Assembly: GCA_025738555.1 (NCBI GenBank)
Contig: JAOVFP010000017.1
Location: 992,001 to 1,056,000 of the forward strand
Source of the DNA: Cyathus striatus
Lineage: Eukaryota > Basidiomycota > Agaricomycetes > Agaricales > Nidulariaceae
Direction: 5' to 3'
DNA: 64,000 nucleotides
The position numbers were made by a program, and so were the translations under genes. Below, piece by piece: positions 1 through 10,523 of this stretch (positions within the stretch are counted from its first letter, which is position 1; every line of letters begins with the position of its first letter). Below the pieces are notes generated by a model. The model was not told where the DNA came from. It saw only the letters and a program-made list of their open reading frames with translations, and did no database searches.

Positions 1-104
1 ATTAAGAATCATACGTTACACCACCTTTCAACGCATAATTGTCAAAAAGTTGACGTTGCGTCTTTAGATTTACGACCTTCAACAATCAACAATCCAAGGT
101 AATA

Positions 105-691
105 TAGTCTACCCGCCCGGGGCCGCAGTCCGCCCACCTCAATTGATTATCGCAGGTTCGACGTTGCGACTCTCGCTGGTCCACTTATTGTCATAAAGTA
201 CTGCCGTAGCTTTTGAGCAGCTCAATCAGAATTGACAATCATCGCAGCATTCGTCACCTTACATCACCTCGCACCACTACTTTAACAAAGTTCAAAAAAA
301 ACTTGATAATAATTAATCTGCTCACTCCCTACAAATCAAATCCCCAACCAGCTTGACACCATCAAACTCAACATACCCAGTGCCCTCTCCTCTCCCTCTC
401 TGCCTCAGTCATTCTCTGTCCTGCTCAATCAGTCACAATACAATACCATCCCAATATCACCCACAAAAACTCAAGACGATATAGCCTAACCCGGGGTCCA
501 CTCGCCTTTCAATTGGTTATGGCGGGTTCGACTCTCATACTATCCATACTAAGTAAATATCTTTTGTCCCGCTCACTGACAATCAGTCATGATAAAATAC
601 AATACCATCCCAAACCACCCTCACACAGGCAAGACAATATAGCCTACCCTGTCCACCCCTCTAAGTCAACTGATTATCTAGGGTTCGACTC
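105..691 (+). repeat. Three degenerate SINE-like units with pol III-type boxes
   Basis: Three related units lie in direct order. Each has an A-box-like TAGYCTA (105, 482, 640) followed by a B-box-like GGTTCGAC (155-162, 525-532, 682-689). Two share an AATACCATCCCAA lead-in (about 440 and 600). The box spacing of about 30-40 nt resembles a tRNA gene, and GGTTCGACTC fits the B-box consensus, but no cloverleaf is evident. The likeliest reading is degraded tRNA-derived SINE copies or a tandem repeat of one. No protein gene is seen in 1-779. Confidence 0.4.
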
Positions 692-779
692 TTAACCGGT
701 GCACATATTGCCATTTGTGTTCATCTGCAATGTATAATCTTATCCCTTTTTTGCCGGTGTCCAGCTCAAGCGATAATTA

Positions 780-1205
780 CTGTTATTTACCGGCCGGTTG
801 TACGCCGAATCTTAAATTTATTATAAAAGTACCGACATTACACTACGAACCTAAACAAATTGACAGACATAAGGTGTGATGTGCATACTATTTATTCCTA
901 TCCGGCATCACCACCCGGTTGCACAGCGTTACAATTTTGTGACATATCTAAGCGATGTCGCGTGACAGAGCTATATACATAATGCCGATTAGCATTGTTC
1001 GGGACCATCAAAATTCGATAAAACACACAAAATCTAACATTGCAACAGAACCACATATCTTGATGCCGACATAAATGCATAAAGTGATAGAATACACTTA
1101 CAGCGACATATGTATCCAATTTCAATAAATGTTATTACAAGTTTAGCGGAGAAATGTGTTACTGTACAAGTGGCTAATGGCGTACAACCGGCCGGTAAAT
1201 AACAG
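780..1205. mobile_element. MITE with 27-bp perfect terminal inverted repeats
   Basis: The ends are perfect inverted repeats of 27 bp, 780-806 (starting CTGTTATTTACCGGCCGG) and 1179-1205. TA dinucleotides sit directly outside both ends (778-779 and 1206-1207). The 426-bp body has no convincing coding capacity. The TA duplication points to a Tc1/mariner-type non-autonomous element. The GGCCGG core of the TIR is itself palindromic. Confidence 0.72.
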
Positions 1206-1272
1206 TATAATTGAGAATGATCACGTGTAAGTATACGCCCGATCTAATCTAATCCATCTAATCTAATCTGCT

Positions 1273-3030
1273 CTACACTTTACACCAACGAATCAACTCC
1301 CCAACCCTTCTAACACCAGCATATCCAACACACCCCCTCCATACTTGTCTCTCCTTCTCCCCATTCCTCTCGCCCATAGTCTCCTCGGTCTCCGGGCTAC
1401 GCCCATCCAACTCAAACGATTCCTCCGATTCAGCGAATAGCCCGAGGTCGTGGAGGTGCATCAGCAGGAGAGCCGGGATCGTGTAATTATGCGGGGCTGG
1501 AAGCAGGAGTGGGGGAGTTGAAGTTGTTGAGGGAGAGGAGGGAGAGGCATTGCCGAGAGAAGTGACATTGCTTGAATCCTCGTTTATATCGTCCCAACCC
1601 GAATGGGAAGGATCAGAAGAGAAAGAGGCGAGGTGTTGGATTCCTGGTAGGAGTGTTGGGAGGAATGGTTTGTACGTTGAATGTGAACCCGGAGAAGGTG
1701 AAGGTGATGGGGGAGGCGAGAGTGAAGGTGATGGGCAAGGATACGAAGCGCACATAACACACAGAGCAAGTGATAAGCCATCTGTAGGTCTCGATGGGGG
1801 AGCTAGAATCAGGATCTTTGGTAGTTGGTGTGCCGGTGTCTCTATAGGTGCCGGCGAATGCGAATACGATTCCTTCAACGTCGAAGGAGAAGCAGAAGCC
1901 CCATGAGCAATAGCCCTCCCAACTCTCTCTATACACCTCCTTACTTGGTCTTCATCAAGAAGTGTTACGCCATCGTCCGCGGGTGCGAGTGACGAGGGGA
2001 TAGGAAGGTTCGTTACTTTCCCATTCCCTTCTTCACCATCGTTCCCTTCACCCATCCCCACTTCCATTGCCTTTGCCTTCCCATTCTCCTCACTTCCAGT
2101 ACCACCCCTCGCACCCCCCACACCCCCCACATCCTCATCCAATAAAACACGCAAAACCACATCCCACTGGGGCCCACTCCCGCTCTCTTCCATCTCAACA
2201 TCCTCATCCTCCACATCCGAATCGGCGAATCCGAGAGACACGTAAGGGCTCAGCTGTACCGTGTGCCTTTGCCTCCGTCTCCGAGGGGGAGGGGGACGTG
2301 TGGAGGAGCGCGTACGCGCCGATCCTTCTTCCTTCTCCTTCATCATAGTCGCAGGGCGACGGGGAGGAAGAGGTGGAGGCGGAGGAAGGGATGGGCGGGG
2401 CCGAGCGCGTCTAGGTAAATTAGATACGTGCGGTCCACCCACTCCCCCTGCTCTTGCAAGGGAAAGAGGGACAACTGGTTTTCGAAGGCCTGCTAGTTCG
2501 TCTAATCTCGCTATATAAGGCGAAGATGGGAGTTTGGCTTTTCCTTTGGATGTGCTGTTGCCTGGAAGGAGGGGGGGTGTGACTGCCAACGTCACCGATT
2601 CCGAGGAGGAGGAGGAGGGAGAAGAGGGAGAAGGAGAGGAGGGAGAGAATGAGAGAAGGGAACGTGTAGATGTGTGGTGTGCTTGGTGTGTTGGCATTGT
2701 CGTTCTGGGTGGTGGGGAGGAGAGAGGAGGTGGTTGGGTTGAGGAAGAGGGGTATTGAATCCCAGATGAAGACAGGGAAGCGAAACGCTGGGTAGGGAAG
2801 CTTGCAATCGACCCGTGTCTCTGCGTGCGTGGTCGACGTCGTTCGTCCAGTCGTTGTTGTTGTTGGGTTACAGCCCACAATCTCGTCGATAAGGAAAGCA
2901 GGGTGTCTGAGTCTAGTTTCTCGTTGAGTGTCGTCGTCGAAGGAAAGAGATAAGGTGCATACCCCACAGTAGAATGATAAAAAGACTCCTGAGCCGGGTG
3001 GAAGGAACGCCTTTCGTTCCCGATAAACAC
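1273..3030 (-). CDS. Hypothetical low-complexity protein (585 aa), possible host gene
   Basis: One uninterrupted frame of 585 codons. The protein is rich in Ser, Pro, Arg and Glu, with long Pro/Ser and Pro/Arg tracts in residues 90-260, an acidic stretch after residue 270 (DSDVEDEDVEMEE) and a more globular C-terminus ending RRVGELIRWCKV. I recognise no domain and see no signal peptide. A second, damaged copy of its middle part lies at 63190-64000 on the same strand, which supports it as a real duplicated gene rather than a chance frame. The start used is the first Met of the frame; an overlapping frame extends 5' to 3136, so an upstream exon is possible. The region is CpG-rich, unlike the transposons. 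Confidence 0.55.
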   Translation of the reverse strand: MFIGNERRSFHPAQESFYHSTVGYAPYLFPSTTTLNEKLDSDTLLSLSTRLWAVTQQQQRLDERRRPRTQRHGSIASFPTQRFASLSSSGIQYPSSSTQPPPLSSPPPRTTMPTHQAHHTSTRSLLSFSPSSPSPSSPSSSSSESVTLAVTPPLLPGNSTSKGKAKLPSSPYIARLDELAGLRKPVVPLSLARAGGVGGPHVSNLPRRARPRPSLPPPPPLPPRRPATMMKEKEEGSARTRSSTRPPPPRRRRQRHTVQLSPYVSLGFADSDVEDEDVEMEESGSGPQWDVVLRVLLDEDVGGVGGARGGTGSEENGKAKAMEVGMGEGNDGEEGNGKVTNLPIPSSLAPADDGVTLLDEDQVRRCIERVGRAIAHGASASPSTLKESYSHSPAPIETPAHQLPKILILAPPSRPTDGLSLALCVMCASYPCPSPSLSPPPSPSPSPGSHSTYKPFLPTLLPGIQHLASFSSDPSHSGWDDINEDSSNVTSLGNASPSSPSTTSTPPLLLPAPHNYTIPALLLMHLHDLGLFAESEESFELDGRSPETEETMGERNGEKERQVWRGCVGYAGVRRVGELIRWCKV

Positions 3031-3537
3031 GCGCTGGGGTGGAGTACCGTCGTATGTGACGCCAGTGACGTCCCCCTCTTTCGTAACGCGTAACGTCTTC
3101 TTTTGAAACTATGGAGCTAGTCGAGGGGGAGAGCAAGAAAGATAAAGCAGAACCAGCTGAAATAACTTATATAACTGCGATAAGAAATACACGAGGAAAA
3201 AGCAAGCACTGAGCAAATGAGGGTGGAATCACACAATTCAGCCCCCGATCGGGGTGCTGCACTGCACTGCAAGTCAGAAGATAGATTCACACGCGATGGG
3301 ATTGGTCTGGGATGATGCCGCCGGCTTAGACGCTTCGGCCAATCGGGTTCATCCCCGTCTGGATATAGGGGAGGGGGCATTGATAACACCCCCACCCCGC
3401 ATTGTTGATCCACGTTTAACAGCGTCATTCATTGTCTTATGCAAGGAAGGGTATCCACCTTGATAATACTTGGCTCGGGCCCGTGTAGGATTTAGATGGT
3501 GTGCTTCGTCGGAGGAAGAAGAAAGTTCGCTCCGTTT
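3031..3537. other. Upstream flank of the 585-aa gene, no gene seen
   Basis: GC-rich sequence near 3031-3110, then mixed sequence. Short frames exist on both strands but none has a recognisable domain. The block probably holds the promoter and 5' region of the minus-strand gene to its left. Confidence 0.4.
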
Positions 3538-4770
3538 GGTATTATCTACCTCAGGTTAGAGAAGGAGCGTGATTTTTAGCAAGCATTTCGCGTATTTAGA
3601 AAAAACCAGATCTCACAGCAAAACAAAGAACTGGCAGGATTGGCCCAAGGCAATATAGTATCGAACCTTCTCTTAACGATATATGAATCAAGTACGACTC
3701 ATACAATTTAACTATACTGCCATACATTATCTTCTTACATACATCTATTTATTACACTCCATTCAAGGTACTTTACTAGAATAAAGCTTTTACTTACCTA
3801 CAACAACGAGCTCTCGAAGCAAACATATATCAACTATTGGAACATGGCAATAGAGAGTATCGAACTCTCGCTTAACGATATGAACCAAGTACGACTTCTA
3901 CCGTTTAACTGTACTGCCCTACAATATCGCTTTACTTACACCTCAGACAGGACTGAATCGGATCGCGTTGCATATGGTACACGGTTGGAATATGGTTCTC
4001 ACCCCGATGCAGAAAATAGCCTTTTTTAGAAGGTGTTAACATCGGGGTGTACCATATGTACCGTGATCCGATTCACTATTGTCTGGGGTGTTACATCTAT
4101 TTATCACACTCCATTATCAAGTTCAAGGGAAGATTCACAGATTCACTGCAAGTCTGCAACTGTTCGGTTCAGGATACTTCACTGGAACACTGAGTAGATA
4201 TAACTTCAACGGTTGGTATGTGCATCAAAACAAGACAAAAAAATTTTCTAAGAGCGGATTAAAGCAGTATACGAGTATCAAACTCTCGCTCAACCGTAGG
4301 TATGAGTTACGACTCATATATATTACAGCTTGATTATACTGCCGTGCGTAGATCTAGTAAACAGACTCTACCTATTACTCACTCGTTATAGGGAGAAGAA
4401 GGAACAAAGATCGTTCTTTTTGGTTTGTTCAGGTATTCTATTATCTACCTGAGGTTAGAGAAGTTTAGCAATCATTTCGTGCGTGTAGAATCAACCAAAT
4501 CTCACAGAAAACCAAAAAAATCATATATCAAGGCGGGAAAGGCAATAGAGAGTATCGAACTCTCGCTTAACGATATGAACCAAGTACGACTTCTGCCATT
4601 TAACTGTACTGCCCTACATTATCGCCTTACTTACATCTATTTATTACACTCCATTATCAAAGTAATTGTGTAGGAAGCTTCGCTTTTGTTGAAACTGTGG
4701 TTCAAGGGAAGAATCACAGGTTTAATGCAACTGTTCGATTCAGGGTACTGATATGGCAGCTTTTAATTCG
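3538..4770 (-). repeat. Repeat cluster with four tRNA-like cores
   Basis: Core copies lie at 3649-3721, 3846-3918 and 4541-4613 (exactly 73 nt each) and a longer, diverged one at 4264-4343. On the minus strand each of the 73-nt copies begins GGCAGTA and ends TATTGCC, which pair as a 7-bp acceptor-like stem. Two of them (3846 and 4541) also form a T-arm-like hairpin, GAGAG-TTCGATA-CTCTC. D and anticodon arms are poor, so these are not credible functional tRNAs. The flanks are also repeated: a module at 3538-3790 recurs at 4434-4680, and another at 4100-4180 recurs at 4640-4750. A tRNA-derived SINE family or tRNA pseudogene repeat fits best. Confidence 0.5.
3939..4090. mobile_element. Harbinger/Tourist-like MITE, 152 bp, TTA duplication
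   Basis: Almost the whole element is an inverted repeat. The left end starts CACCTCAGACAGG and the right end, reverse-complemented, starts CACCCCAGACAAT. Both arms share TGAATCGGATC and CATATGGTACAC. TTA flanks both ends (3936-3938, 4091-4093). The neighbouring repeat copy at 4541 shows the empty site, with a single TTACTTACATC. Three-base TTA duplications are typical of PIF/Harbinger-related MITEs. There is no coding capacity. Confidence 0.75.
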
Positions 4771-5441
4771 ATAAGGAACGGTTAGCTTAAAGTACTCCCT
4801 GTCATATCTGTATAAGGCGTACCTTGACGATCTTGGGTATTGCGAGCTGAGGTTAAGTCCCGCGTTGTCAGCTAATGTGTGATAAAACACACCTTTATTA
4901 AGGGAATTAACATAAAACTATAAAACAAATATAAAAGATCAGTAGAGGTCCGGTTGAACACGGATAAGAACATAGGCTGTAGTCAGGAGATTAACTAATT
5001 GGTGCCACTGAATGTAGTGTGCGTGAGTCTCTTGTCAAAGAAATAAGCATTTGATATTGAAGCTGTTGATAATTGGGTTATGCACCTAAACGGTTAGCGG
5101 TGACTGATAGAGCACTTTCCAGACAAAGAATATAACTATAGAGGATTAATTATAAACTGAAATTGGTAGTATCAGTGAGGAGCGCGCGGTTGATAACAAG
5201 GCGTACGGAGATAACGCCTACCATAAGCGTGGAAACCGAGCGCCCGGCGCGGCTCTCTAGGAATAGTCATACGCGCCTCGTGCAGTATTGTATGGCATGT
5301 CATTTGCACAAAAACCCATCGCGCGGCGCGGCGCGTCGCAGTCGCGGTTTTGCGGCGTGTAATTTGTATACAAAACTATGTGTATTTAAAGGGTATAATA
5401 CTCATTAACACTCTGAGTACTGTGAGTAGTTATGCTAGCAG
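4771..5441. other. Gene-free stretch with a CpG-dense block
   Basis: No convincing gene. The block 5175-5360 is packed with CG dinucleotides (for example GCGCGGCGCGGCGCG near 5322), in sharp contrast to the CpG-poor transposon bodies to the right. It ends at the GCAG target site of element 1. Confidence 0.5.
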
Positions 5442-7812
5442 TGATACGCTAGTAAATGTAAAGGACGTACTTTAATTTCATTTTTCGCGTTCCGAATTTA
5501 CGGAACTTCCACCTGAGCGCGTGAGTAGGACACAGCGGGGAGGGGCTGAGTTCCCGCGCCGCCTCCCATAATTTACTAAGGGATTAAAACAAATAAACTT
5601 ATAAAAACATAAAACTCCGCCTCAGTATGATTTAAAACAATTTAAACAAATAACATACCACTTTCATTCAAAAACACACAGTCCTGTTGCATTTGCTAGC
5701 ACCAGATAAATCCCACCATGCATTATGACGAGCCCCAGATTTACAGACCAACCAGAAAAGCGCACAGAGTTGAAAGAAAAACCTGGACCCTAGAACCAGC
5801 CCAGAACTCGAGAACTATGCCAAAGCTATGCAGACAGTGCACTAGCTGAGCACGGAATGATGCTGATGTATCACGCGCAACCCATGCGCAGATCCCCAGA
5901 AGAGAGACAATAGCGGTGCGAGTATGCGTTGCAGCATCAGTAAATCTGACATCGCATTATTTTGATCTTTTGATGTCTTTTAAAGTCCGACGCGACACTA
6001 ACAACATTAAAGACATCAACGTAACGTAACTTCCTAACGATAGGTCATTTGCGATCAGCGTCGCGCCAAGCTTTGCAACGCCAGAATCATATTTCAAAGG
6101 TCTTGAAAAGATGATGAAAGTCACTAGGAACATCTTTCAAAGGAATGCTGTCTTTGGAAAGAAAACATTGGAAGTACCTGGATATTTTAAAAGCAGCCAT
6201 GAGTAATTGTTGTGCAATATTGGTATAACATCATTGAATTTAGTGATTATATTACAACATTACTATAGAGAGAACATCGATGTAGTCTAAGTATACAATA
6301 ATTATGAATGTAGAACTGATACACTCTTCCACTCTTTCCACTCGGCTCATAGCCTGATATAAAATCTAACTCCACCTCTTGTTATAATTCCCCTGCGCTA
6401 CTAACCTCCAGGTTTCAAGGGAGCTATCGCCTAGGATAGTGTTTAGAATTGGATATTATTCATTAAAATATAGTAGACGTACTTGAGGTAAGCACCAGCG
6501 TCCCATCCACCTGTCCGACCCAGTATCCACAACCAATTGCAAGCTCCGGTGGCGACATATTTAGCAAAAACCGCTATCGAGCAACTATAGTTCCACCAAA
6601 CAATTAGTTGAGAATAAAGTAAGTAAAAGTTTGAATTTACTGTTCAACTTTCGAGAGCAGTGAACTTTTGGGCGAGGGACTACAAGGGATTGGTGCACAC
6701 CGCACAGTGGCAAGTGTTGAGGTCTGAGAGAAGGGCTGTTGGAGCCAAAAAGTGATGGTAAGCAATAAGTTCGGCTATAGCATGTTGGTGGGTGATGAGT
6801 ACTGAGTGGTTGACACGTTGCTGTGTCAAGCTGCATTGACCGTGACTAAGTTAAGGGAACATGAGGTTAGTGAGAGTAATTTAGAGCACGGCAATGGGGG
6901 CTCAACACTGTAGGAATTATACTTACAGCTCGAACAATCTCCTGCACGTCTGTACTATGTCTAGTATATCGAAGCCCATCTCGTGAAAGAAACTTTGCCG
7001 CTGTGAAGACGGTATGAAAGAGAACCGGAAAGTTCGGCCTCGAATTGCGAACGTATATTAGCAAGCCCCTTGAAGTGAAAGTTCGTGGTGGAAGGAAAAG
7101 CAATGAAAGGTATAGAAAAACGAACGTCGGGACACTAAATGGTGCGAAAGCAGAAGCTAAGCCGGAATTTAAAAGTAAATGTCACGCGTAAAAGCTAACG
7201 TGATGAAAGATCAAAATAATGCGTTGTCAGATTTACTGATGAGCGATGGCGTGTTGTTGCGATACTTACGCGCCACGCGCACTTGATGATGTAATCAACG
7301 CCCGAAATGGAAACAGATCGACGTGCCGCCCATATGGGCACCCGTCGCGACATAGACACACATGCACGCGCGCATGCAATTGGTTGCAGTAACGACTGGG
7401 CTAGAGCAGCGGAGAAACCTAGGAATAAATTAGTAATTAGTATAGACCAAAGTAGTAACTAGATATGTCCGTAAATGTATATAGATGAGCGAGGAGGGAA
7501 GAAATAAGGCAGGAACTGCCAGGGTGTGTAAAGACGAGAATCAGATATAGTTACGAGACGTTTTGATACCGAGAAATACGTACTGCGATACTGAATTGAA
7601 TCTGAACTTGACTTTGAATACTTTGACGCATGAACGAGAATAGCCCGAGTTTAAGTTGTTCTAATTTTAAGTTGTTCTAAATTTGGATTTGATACAATTG
7701 CGCCCCTCGAACTTACTGACTTTGCACCTCGGGATTTAAGTTGGTTTATTATATTTGGGATTTATATTCTAAGTATTAACTAAACTAACTACTCTCGTCA
7801 CGTGACTCAACA
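5442..7812 (+). repeat. 5' LTR of element 1, interrupted
   Basis: Without the insertion at 5935-7241 and its 2-bp duplication the LTR is about 1062 bp. The 3' LTR is 1085 bp, the difference being a 23-bp segment near 18890-18910. This copy keeps many CpG sites that are TG or CA in the 3' LTR. Confidence 0.9.
5935..7241. mobile_element. Non-autonomous 1.3-kb TIR element inside the 5' LTR
   Basis: The ends are near-perfect inverted repeats of about 36 bp, starting CATCAGTAAATCTGACA, with one mismatch. AG flanks both ends (5933-5934, 7242-7243). The 3' LTR gives the uninterrupted sequence GTTGCAGTGATGGCG at about 18600, which defines the insertion exactly. Minus-strand frames at 6585-6836 and 6867-7103 show no transposase motif. 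A 2-bp AG duplication is unusual, and I cannot assign a superfamily. Confidence 0.82.
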
Positions 7813-7814
7813 TT

Positions 7815-7832
7815 TGGAGCCCACCGCGAGGG
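7815..7832 (+). promoter_or_regulatory. Primer binding site of element 1
   Basis: TGGAGCCCACCGCGAGGG begins 2 nt after the LTR. Its complement ends in CCA, as a tRNA 3' end should. The same 18 bases serve element 2 (39955-39972). I do not assign the tRNA. Confidence 0.8.
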
Positions 7833-7948
7833 GGTGAGGGTTCAATTCCAGACAAAGACATTTTATAAAAAAAACAATAACTTCGAAATAAAAAATCGAA
7901 AAACCGCTGAAAAATCACGGAAAAATCAGATTAAATTACTAAGTCATT

Positions 7949-10523
7949 GTGGCTAGTGATAAAGCACGTAAACGAACGTCCCGCACTTCGCAGAAAGCAG
8001 GATTTGAAGTTTTAGAGCTACCTGTCAGAAAGAGAGTCAATAAAAATAGGAATCAAATTGAAAGCACTTCTACAGAACTTGTAACACAGTCAACAAGTAA
8101 CTTAGAAGGAGAACCTGAGATACAGAGACCTATAGTTGAGACAGGAATTGAGACAAGTACAGTGGATCAATATTTTATTCCAGGTGCTTTTTCAATACCA
8201 AGTCCACCACCTGAATTATTAAGTGAGGATTCTGACGGATCAGAAGTTATACAAGCATTAGCAAATACTTTAAGTCAGATCACTCTGGCAGACTTATCAG
8301 ATAGAGAAAAAGAAGAGGAAATAAATCCTCTACCAGTATTTGGACCCCCAGAAAGACCACAGACTCCATCACCTGCACCACCTTCAGATAGTGACTCAGA
8401 AGATGAAATGGCAAAGGGAATACCTCCACCTACAAGTTGTGATAGTCCACAGTGGAATGGAGATGGGAGACGATTAAAAGATTGGCTAAGACAGTTGGAG
8501 ATGCTCTATGAACATTATGGAGAAATAGGAGGAAAAAAGCAAGTAAGACATGCAGTGGGATGTATTGAGAAGTATGAAGTAGCAGAGATAGTTGAAAAAT
8601 TTCCTGAGTCCAAAGCTGATAGCTGGGAAAAATTTAGGCAAAGACTTTTGACAGAATATGATCCAGATGAAGGAGAAGAGTATGGATCTGCATCAAAGTT
8701 AGAGAGAATGGCCAGAAAGCAAAGACTGATTGGTGATGGTGATTTCCGTGAATGGAAAGAGTTTAAAAGAGCATTTGTAGATGAAGCTGAAAAGGGTGCT
8801 GAGCCAGAGAAAAATAGTTTGTTCACAAACTGTTTCCTGGTAAACACTCTTGGAAGTGTATTTACAGAAGACTTTAGAGAGAAATTGAACACACACTTGT
8901 GATTCATGGACTCTAAGGTTGTATCAGATGAGACTTCACCAAAGAAAAGACTGAGAGAGGACCCCTATACTCTGAAAGAAGTTGTAGCAGCAGTGGACAA
9001 GTTAATGGACACAGCACCAATAGGCAGAGTTGTGAATTTGTACACAGAGATTGGTGGGAAGTCTGGAAGTATAATCAAGAAGGAAGTAATGGAGAGTGCA
9101 CTTGCTGGAAGTAGTAAAGACAGCTATGATAAAGTGCAAAAAGAGATTGAAAGTTTGTGACATGAAATGAGAACTTTGTTGCAGAGTCAAACAGCACTTG
9201 TGCAAGTGCAAAGTAATCAGTACCGGCCCCCTGTAAATAATTGGGGACCACCACAGAACACAACATATCAATTCCGAAACCCAGTAAATCCAGGGACAGG
9301 AGGGTATGGAGGATGTGGCATGAACTGTGATTGTCACTATTGTGGCAATTGTACTGATGGACTGCGAAATTGCAGAGTGCAAGCAAAAGACTTGCAAGAT
9401 GGTTTGATAAAAGAGTTGTCAAATGGTAGAATTGTGATGGGAGCAAGTGGAATGTCTGTCTTTAAACGTGATGGACCACTTAGATGAGAAGTTGAAAGAA
9501 TAATGCAGATGAAAGAATCTGAAATAAGACAAGTCCCACCAGAAGGAAAGTGACACTTCTGCAAAATACAGGAAGTGGAATGGAACCACCAGCACATTTG
9601 TTACAACAGATGCAGCAGTACTCTGGATGGTTTGAAAGACAAGGATGGAGTGTACCTTCACAGATGCAAGGAAGTAATGAACAGTACTTGCAGACAAGGG
9701 GGGGTAAAGAAACCAATCCTAACTCGGATTTTTAACAAGTCCAAGGAAGGAGCGGCACCAATCACCCAACCAGGTACCACAACCAGTAGCCGCTGGTACT
9801 CCAGAGGAAGAACTTAGGCCAAAAAGTGCACAGCACAATATACCTGATGTGATAGAATCTGTTTCTAATGTTCATGAAGGCGTTTCTGTGCCTATGTTAA
9901 ATAAAAGAAAAGTACAAAATAAGAAAAATGAAAAAGACTCTACAAAATTAGATAATCAGAAAAACTTAGAAAAAATTATGTTACCATTTCCTGAATGTCC
10001 TTTTAAACATGTAACACCATTGGAGATGGCACCCAGCCATCTACCTATCAGACTAGATGAGTTAGACAGAAAACCACACTACAATGTGGCACCAGTTGAG
10101 CAGAATGTGAATGTTTCAGATGTTGTTGAGAAAATGATGCAGGCAGAAATAACTTTGACAAACTGAGAGTTGTTAGCAGTATCACCAGCTGCAAGGGCAG
10201 AGGTACAAAATGCTACAACAAGTAGGCATATAGAAGTTGAAGTTAGCCGTGTAGAAGAAAATAGAACAAAACAGAGTGTGGTACCAATCAGAATGGTACA
10301 TATAGAGGAAGTGGATGATGATGATGCACCACCAGCACCAAGTCAACCAAAACTGAGAACCATATTGCTAAGTCAGCTAAAGTTGGATGATCCAAAACAT
10401 AGACCATTCAACAAGACCAAACAAGGCAAAAAGATGGAATCAGGATGGGGTTGGCAGTTAAGTGACTTAGCTGTTCAGTACTTTCACAACAAAACTGCAG
10501 ACAAATGACAAGCCACTGAACTT
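7949..10523 (+). pseudogene. Element 1 gag (broken)
   Basis: Encodes the structural Gag. The capsid-like part lies around 8450-8890 (WLRQLEMLYEHYGE, then DSWEKFRQRLLTEYDPDE), followed by a zinc-knuckle-like cysteine cluster at about 9310-9375 (CHYCGNCTDGLRNC, lacking the usual His). The frame has no ATG at its apparent start, where a GTG stands at 7949. In-frame TGA codons occur at 8900, 9158, 9485, 9551, 10164 and 10506, and the frame probably shifts near 9550. Most TGA codons stand where Arg would fit (LNTHL*FM, LTN*ELLA). It cannot give a full protein. Confidence 0.8.

Noticed and set aside
1550..2807. Several other frames over the 585-aa gene
   Set aside because: GC-rich, low-complexity sequence keeps several frames open. 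The longest minus frame is supported by the duplicate at the right edge.
3846..3918. Functional tRNA gene
   Set aside because: Length, acceptor stem and T-arm fit, but the anticodon stem has only two pairs and the D-arm does not fold, and the sequence is part of a repeat.
9002..9716. Minus-strand frames over element 1 gag
   Set aside because: They lie opposite a recognisable gag with no domain of their own, and result from the low stop density of the complementary strand.
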